Positions 47,900-48,573 of a stretch of 48,573 nt of DNA are shown piece by piece. This DNA is from Eubacterium sp. (lineage in GTDB: Bacteria; Bacillota; Clostridia; Lachnospirales; Lachnospiraceae). Position 1 is the stretch's first letter. Each line of letters starts with the position of its first letter. The translations under genes and the position numbers were made by a program. The notes beneath the pieces were generated by a model, which saw nothing but the letters and a program-made list of their open reading frames with translations, did not search any database and was not told the DNA's origin. The stretch covers positions 1 through 48,573 of the forward strand of contig JALEKC010000028.1 of assembly GCA_022769325.1 (NCBI GenBank), in the 5' to 3' direction.

Positions 47900-48573
47900 T
47901 TATTCAAACTTTATCCAGTCAATTTGCAATCCTGGTTTATCCGTCTGAATATATAAAGTCGTCTTTCCTGTTGGTTTTGGCCATGTAGTATTGGAAGCTT
48001 CTTTCCAGTTACCATTTCCTAAATTGCCAATAGTTGCTACCGTATTATTAAGACTTCCGCTACAGACAAGCAATTGTCCTCCATAATCAGGTTCCTTCAC
48101 ATATGCTGTTACACTTTGTAATTCTTTACTTCCAAGATCAACTTCAAATGCTATATAGGAATCTGTACTATCAAATGTTATTTTCCCATCCTTTACTGTT
48201 ACACCTTGAGAAGAATTAGCAGAAGTCGCCTGAATTTTGCCAAACGAACCAGATGGATCATTTCCTTCTCCTGTTTCCGTGTTTTTCACCGATATTGTGA
48301 GTGTTGCATTCTTCCCTTTATCAAACACAAATGTTAATTTTGTATTTCCGGTAGACATATTGGCCAAATATTCTTTTTTAATCGTGACAAGTTCATTGGA
48401 AACTGTATAATCTGTTCCTTTTGTTAAAGTAACATCTCCATTTTTAATACTAACCAATGATCTTTCTCCAGCCAAAATGAGATTTGTAGTTACATCTTTC
48501 TGTTTTTCTCCACTCAAATCAAATTCTGCCGATGTCGGCGAAATCTTTCCGTTGACTTCTGCTGTTGGAGTGT
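47900..48573 (-). CDS. C-terminal part of a carbohydrate-active protein with CBM_X2-like and CBM6-like modules (truncated by window edge)
   Basis: ISPTSAEFDLSGEKQKDVTTNLILAGERSLVSIKNGDVTLTKGTDYTVSNELVTIKKEYLANMSTGNTKLTFVFDKGKNATLTISV (X2-like), then EVDLGSKELQSVTAYVKEPDYGGQL...GKTTLYIQTDKPGLQIDWIKFE (CBM6-like end). Frame stays open to 48573; the listed Met start is an internal TTG. Confidence 0.8.
   Translation of the reverse strand, partial: TPTAEVNGKISPTSAEFDLSGEKQKDVTTNLILAGERSLVSIKNGDVTLTKGTDYTVSNELVTIKKEYLANMSTGNTKLTFVFDKGKNATLTISVKNTETGEGNDPSGSFGKIQATSANSSQGVTVKDGKITFDSTDSYIAFEVDLGSKELQSVTAYVKEPDYGGQLLVCSGSLNNTVATIGNLGNGNWKEASNTTWPKPTGKTTLYIQTDKPGLQIDWIKFE

Overview
Chromosomal core-genome window from a low-GC Firmicute; synteny and gene content suggest Clostridia, probably Lachnospiraceae (inference, no database search). 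Almost all genes are on the minus strand. Read in transcription order, the main units are: (i) the 3' end of a secreted CBM_X2/CBM6-type carbohydrate-active protein, cut by the window edge, followed by a LacI-type sensor/degenerate-GGDEF/AraC regulator; (ii) typA/bipA and a DUF2156-like gene on the plus strand; (iii) a two-OB-fold SSB-like protein, cobO and carB; (iv) a sigma70-type promoter and lysine riboswitch heading a 12-gene run dapA-dapB-murF-priA-def-fmt-rsmB-rlmN-stp-prkC-rsgA-rpe; (v) ychF, lgt and pdxS-pdxT; (vi) a non-coding repeat island; (vii) a dcw division/cell-wall cluster mraZ-rsmH-ftsL-pbp-pbp-mraY-murD-ftsW-murA-ftsQ-ftsZ, tightly followed by secG, then rnr-smpB, a SleB-type hydrolase, thrC and a eukaryotic-type hisA. 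The strongest non-gene signals are: a 125-bp MITE-like element (17-bp perfect terminal inverted repeats with a 7-bp flanking direct repeat) between ychF and lgt; a terminator-bounded intergenic island with five tandem 73/94-bp hairpin repeats next to a canonical G-quadruplex motif; and a 10-bp-phased array of AAAGTGG boxes overlapping and following the mraZ promoter. I found no convincing previously undescribed protein system. The novelty candidates are the non-coding elements and a few unusual domain and operon arrangements.
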